Shown piece by piece: positions 5,526 through 6,592 of a stretch of 6,592 nucleotides of DNA; position 1 is the stretch's first letter; each line of letters begins with the position of its first letter. The notes under the pieces were generated by a model, which searched no databases, was not told the origin of the DNA, and saw only the letters and a program-made list of their open reading frames with translations. Made by a program: the position numbers and the translations under genes. This stretch comes from Pseudomonas sp. (GTDB lineage Bacteria > Pseudomonadota > Gammaproteobacteria > Pseudomonadales > Pseudomonadaceae): assembly GCA_026398835.1 (NCBI GenBank), contig JAPLSD010000448.1, positions 1 through 6,592 of the forward strand, written 5' to 3'.

Positions 5526-5555
5526 TGTTGGCAATCAGGGTACTGGTCGCCAACA
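5526..5555 (+). other. Hairpin upstream of permease start
   Basis: TGTTGGC (5526-5532) pairs perfectly with GCCAACA (5549-5555) across a 16-base loop in the ATPase-permease gap, ending 8 bases before the Shine-Dalgarno sequence. It has no T-run. Its right arm overlaps the first copy of a 12-bp direct repeat. Confidence 0.35.
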
Positions 5556-5593
5556 ACGCGATAGAAGGGTGAGTGGCTATGAACAACGCGATA
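5552..5593. repeat. 12-bp direct repeat AACAACGCGATA flanking the permease start
   Basis: Identical copies lie at 5552-5563, upstream of the Shine-Dalgarno sequence, and at 5582-5593, codons 2-5 of the permease, exactly 30 bases apart. Flanking bases do not match. The A-rich half, AACAAC, partly resembles a CA motif but neither copy is a full AAnAAnAA. Confidence 0.6.
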
Positions 5594-6592
5594 CTGGAAA
5601 ACAAACCCGCGGCAGCGCCGGCCAAGACGCGCCGGCGGCTCCCGACCGAGTTGAGCATCTTCCTGGTGCTGATCGGTATCGGGCTGGTCTTCGAAATGTT
5701 TGGTTGGATCGTTCGCGACCAAAGCTTCTTGATGAACTCGCAACGTCTGGTGCTGATGATCCTGCAAGTGTCGATCATTGGTTTGCTGGCGATCGGTGTG
5801 ACCCAAGTTATTATCACCACGGGTATCGACCTGTCGTCCGGGTCGGTGTTGGCGTTGTCGGCGATGATCGCCGCCAGTCTGGCGCAGACCTCCGACTTTA
5901 CCCGGGCGGTGTTTCCCTCGCTGACGGACTTGCCAGTGTGGATTCCGGTGATCGTCGGACTCGGGGTCGGACTGCTGGCGGGGGCGATCAACGGCAGCAT
6001 CATCGCCATCACCGGGATTCCACCCTTTATTGCCACCCTCGGCATGATGGTCTCGGCTCGCGGCTTGGCGCGTTTCTACACCGAAGGCCAGCCGGTGAGC
6101 ATGTTGTCCGATTCGTACACGGCCATCGGCCACGGCGCGATGCCGGTGATCATCTTCCTGGTGGTGGCGGTGATCTTCCACATTGCCCTGCGCTACACCA
6201 AGTACGGCAAATACACCTACGCCATCGGCGGCAACATGCAGGCGGCGCGGACTTCGGGGATCAACGTCAAGCGCCACCTGGTGATCGTCTATAGCATCGC
6301 CGGGCTGCTGGCCGGACTGGCTGGCGTGGTGGCTTCGGCCCGTGCCGCGACGGGGCAGGCCGGGATGGGTATGTCCTATGAGCTGGATGCGATTGCCGCA
6401 GCGGTGATCGGCGGCACCAGCCTGGCCGGCGGAGTAGGGCGCATCACCGGTACGGTGATCGGCGCGCTGATCCTCGGGGTCATGGCCAGCGGTTTCACCT
6501 TCGTCGGGGTCGATGCCTACATCCAGGACATCATTAAAGGCCTGATCATCGTGGTCGCGGTGGTCATCGACCAGTACCGCAACAAGCGCAAA
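5579..6592 (+). CDS. Sugar ABC importer permease (RbsC/IatP-like), 3' end at window edge
   Basis: This inner-membrane permease is open for 338 codons from ATG 5579 to the last base, with no stop inside the window. Its end, DQYRNKRK, looks like a normal basic C-terminus, so the stop is probably only a few codons beyond. GAAGGG (5564-5569) lies 9 bases before the ATG; an in-frame GTG at 5573 is too close to that site. After a basic cytoplasmic tail (residues 1-22, with KTRRR) come about eight to ten hydrophobic segments. Family signatures are TTGIDLSSGSVLALSAM (80-96), GAINGSIIAITGIPPFIATL (135-154), KYTYAIGGNMQAARTSGI (211-228) and AAVIGGTSLAGGVGRITGT (284-302). These match the BPD_transp_2 family of ribose and inositol permeases (RbsC, IatP). 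A homodimer would pair with the preceding ATPase. It is the last importer component, and inositol specificity is inferred from the binding protein. Confidence 0.92.
   Translation, partial: MNNAILENKPAAAPAKTRRRLPTELSIFLVLIGIGLVFEMFGWIVRDQSFLMNSQRLVLMILQVSIIGLLAIGVTQVIITTGIDLSSGSVLALSAMIAASLAQTSDFTRAVFPSLTDLPVWIPVIVGLGVGLLAGAINGSIIAITGIPPFIATLGMMVSARGLARFYTEGQPVSMLSDSYTAIGHGAMPVIIFLVVAVIFHIALRYTKYGKYTYAIGGNMQAARTSGINVKRHLVIVYSIAGLLAGLAGVVASARAATGQAGMGMSYELDAIAAAVIGGTSLAGGVGRITGTVIGALILGVMASGFTFVGVDAYIQDIIKGLIIVVAVVIDQYRNKRK

Noticed and set aside
5123..6277. 384-residue minus-strand ORF spanning the ATPase-permease junction
   Set aside because: It has the low-complexity His/Arg/Asp/Gln composition typical of antisense frames and spans two real genes on the other strand.
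5569..6294. 241-residue + strand ORF overlapping the permease
   Set aside because: It is a shifted frame of the permease. The true frame from 5579 gives an RbsC-like membrane protein with family signatures and simply lacks a stop inside the window.

Overview
The window looks like part of the myo-inositol catabolism and uptake locus of a Pseudomonas, most likely of the P. fluorescens/P. putida group. The signs are strongly GC-biased third codon positions, two inverted pairs of the Pseudomonas-type REP sequence (core GCGGGCTTGCCCGC) between genes, A-rich CA motifs of the Hfq/Crc catabolite-repression type near translation starts, and gene content typical of iol regions. All recognised genes are on the + strand.

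Layout. (1) 2-367: C-terminal part of an IolG-type inositol 2-dehydrogenase. (2) 380-452: REP pair. (3) 475-1335: IolH-like TIM-barrel sugar isomerase/epimerase. (4) 1358-1458: second REP pair, one arm carrying about 13 extra bases. (5) 1508-2560: Gfo/Idh/MocA oxidoreductase resembling scyllo-inositol dehydrogenases of the IolW/YdgJ type. (6) 2521-2937: an AT-rich control region with palindromes and a candidate sigma70 promoter, then a leader of over 300 nt containing CA motifs, a possible 62-codon upstream ORF and several hairpins. (7) 2938-6592: a three-gene ABC importer of the RbsBAC/IbpA-IatA-IatP type: periplasmic binding protein, double-NBD ATPase and permease. The permease runs off the right edge without a stop at 338 codons, close to full family length.

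How they fit together. The importer would bring inositol across the inner membrane. IolG would oxidise myo-inositol to 2-keto-myo-inositol. The second oxidoreductase would connect scyllo-inositol or another isomer to that ketone, and the TIM-barrel protein would act on a ketosugar or inositol-derived intermediate. Substrate assignments are inferred from homology and context.

The proteins are of known families. The less ordinary material is regulatory: operator-like repeats at the promoter of the transport genes, CA motifs at three points in the transport mRNA, a UACG-capped hairpin separating the binding-protein gene from the ATPase gene, and a 12-bp direct repeat flanking the permease start. 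I found no mobile element, CRISPR array, tRNA, rRNA, phage or defence gene. I see no evidence for a wholly new system.
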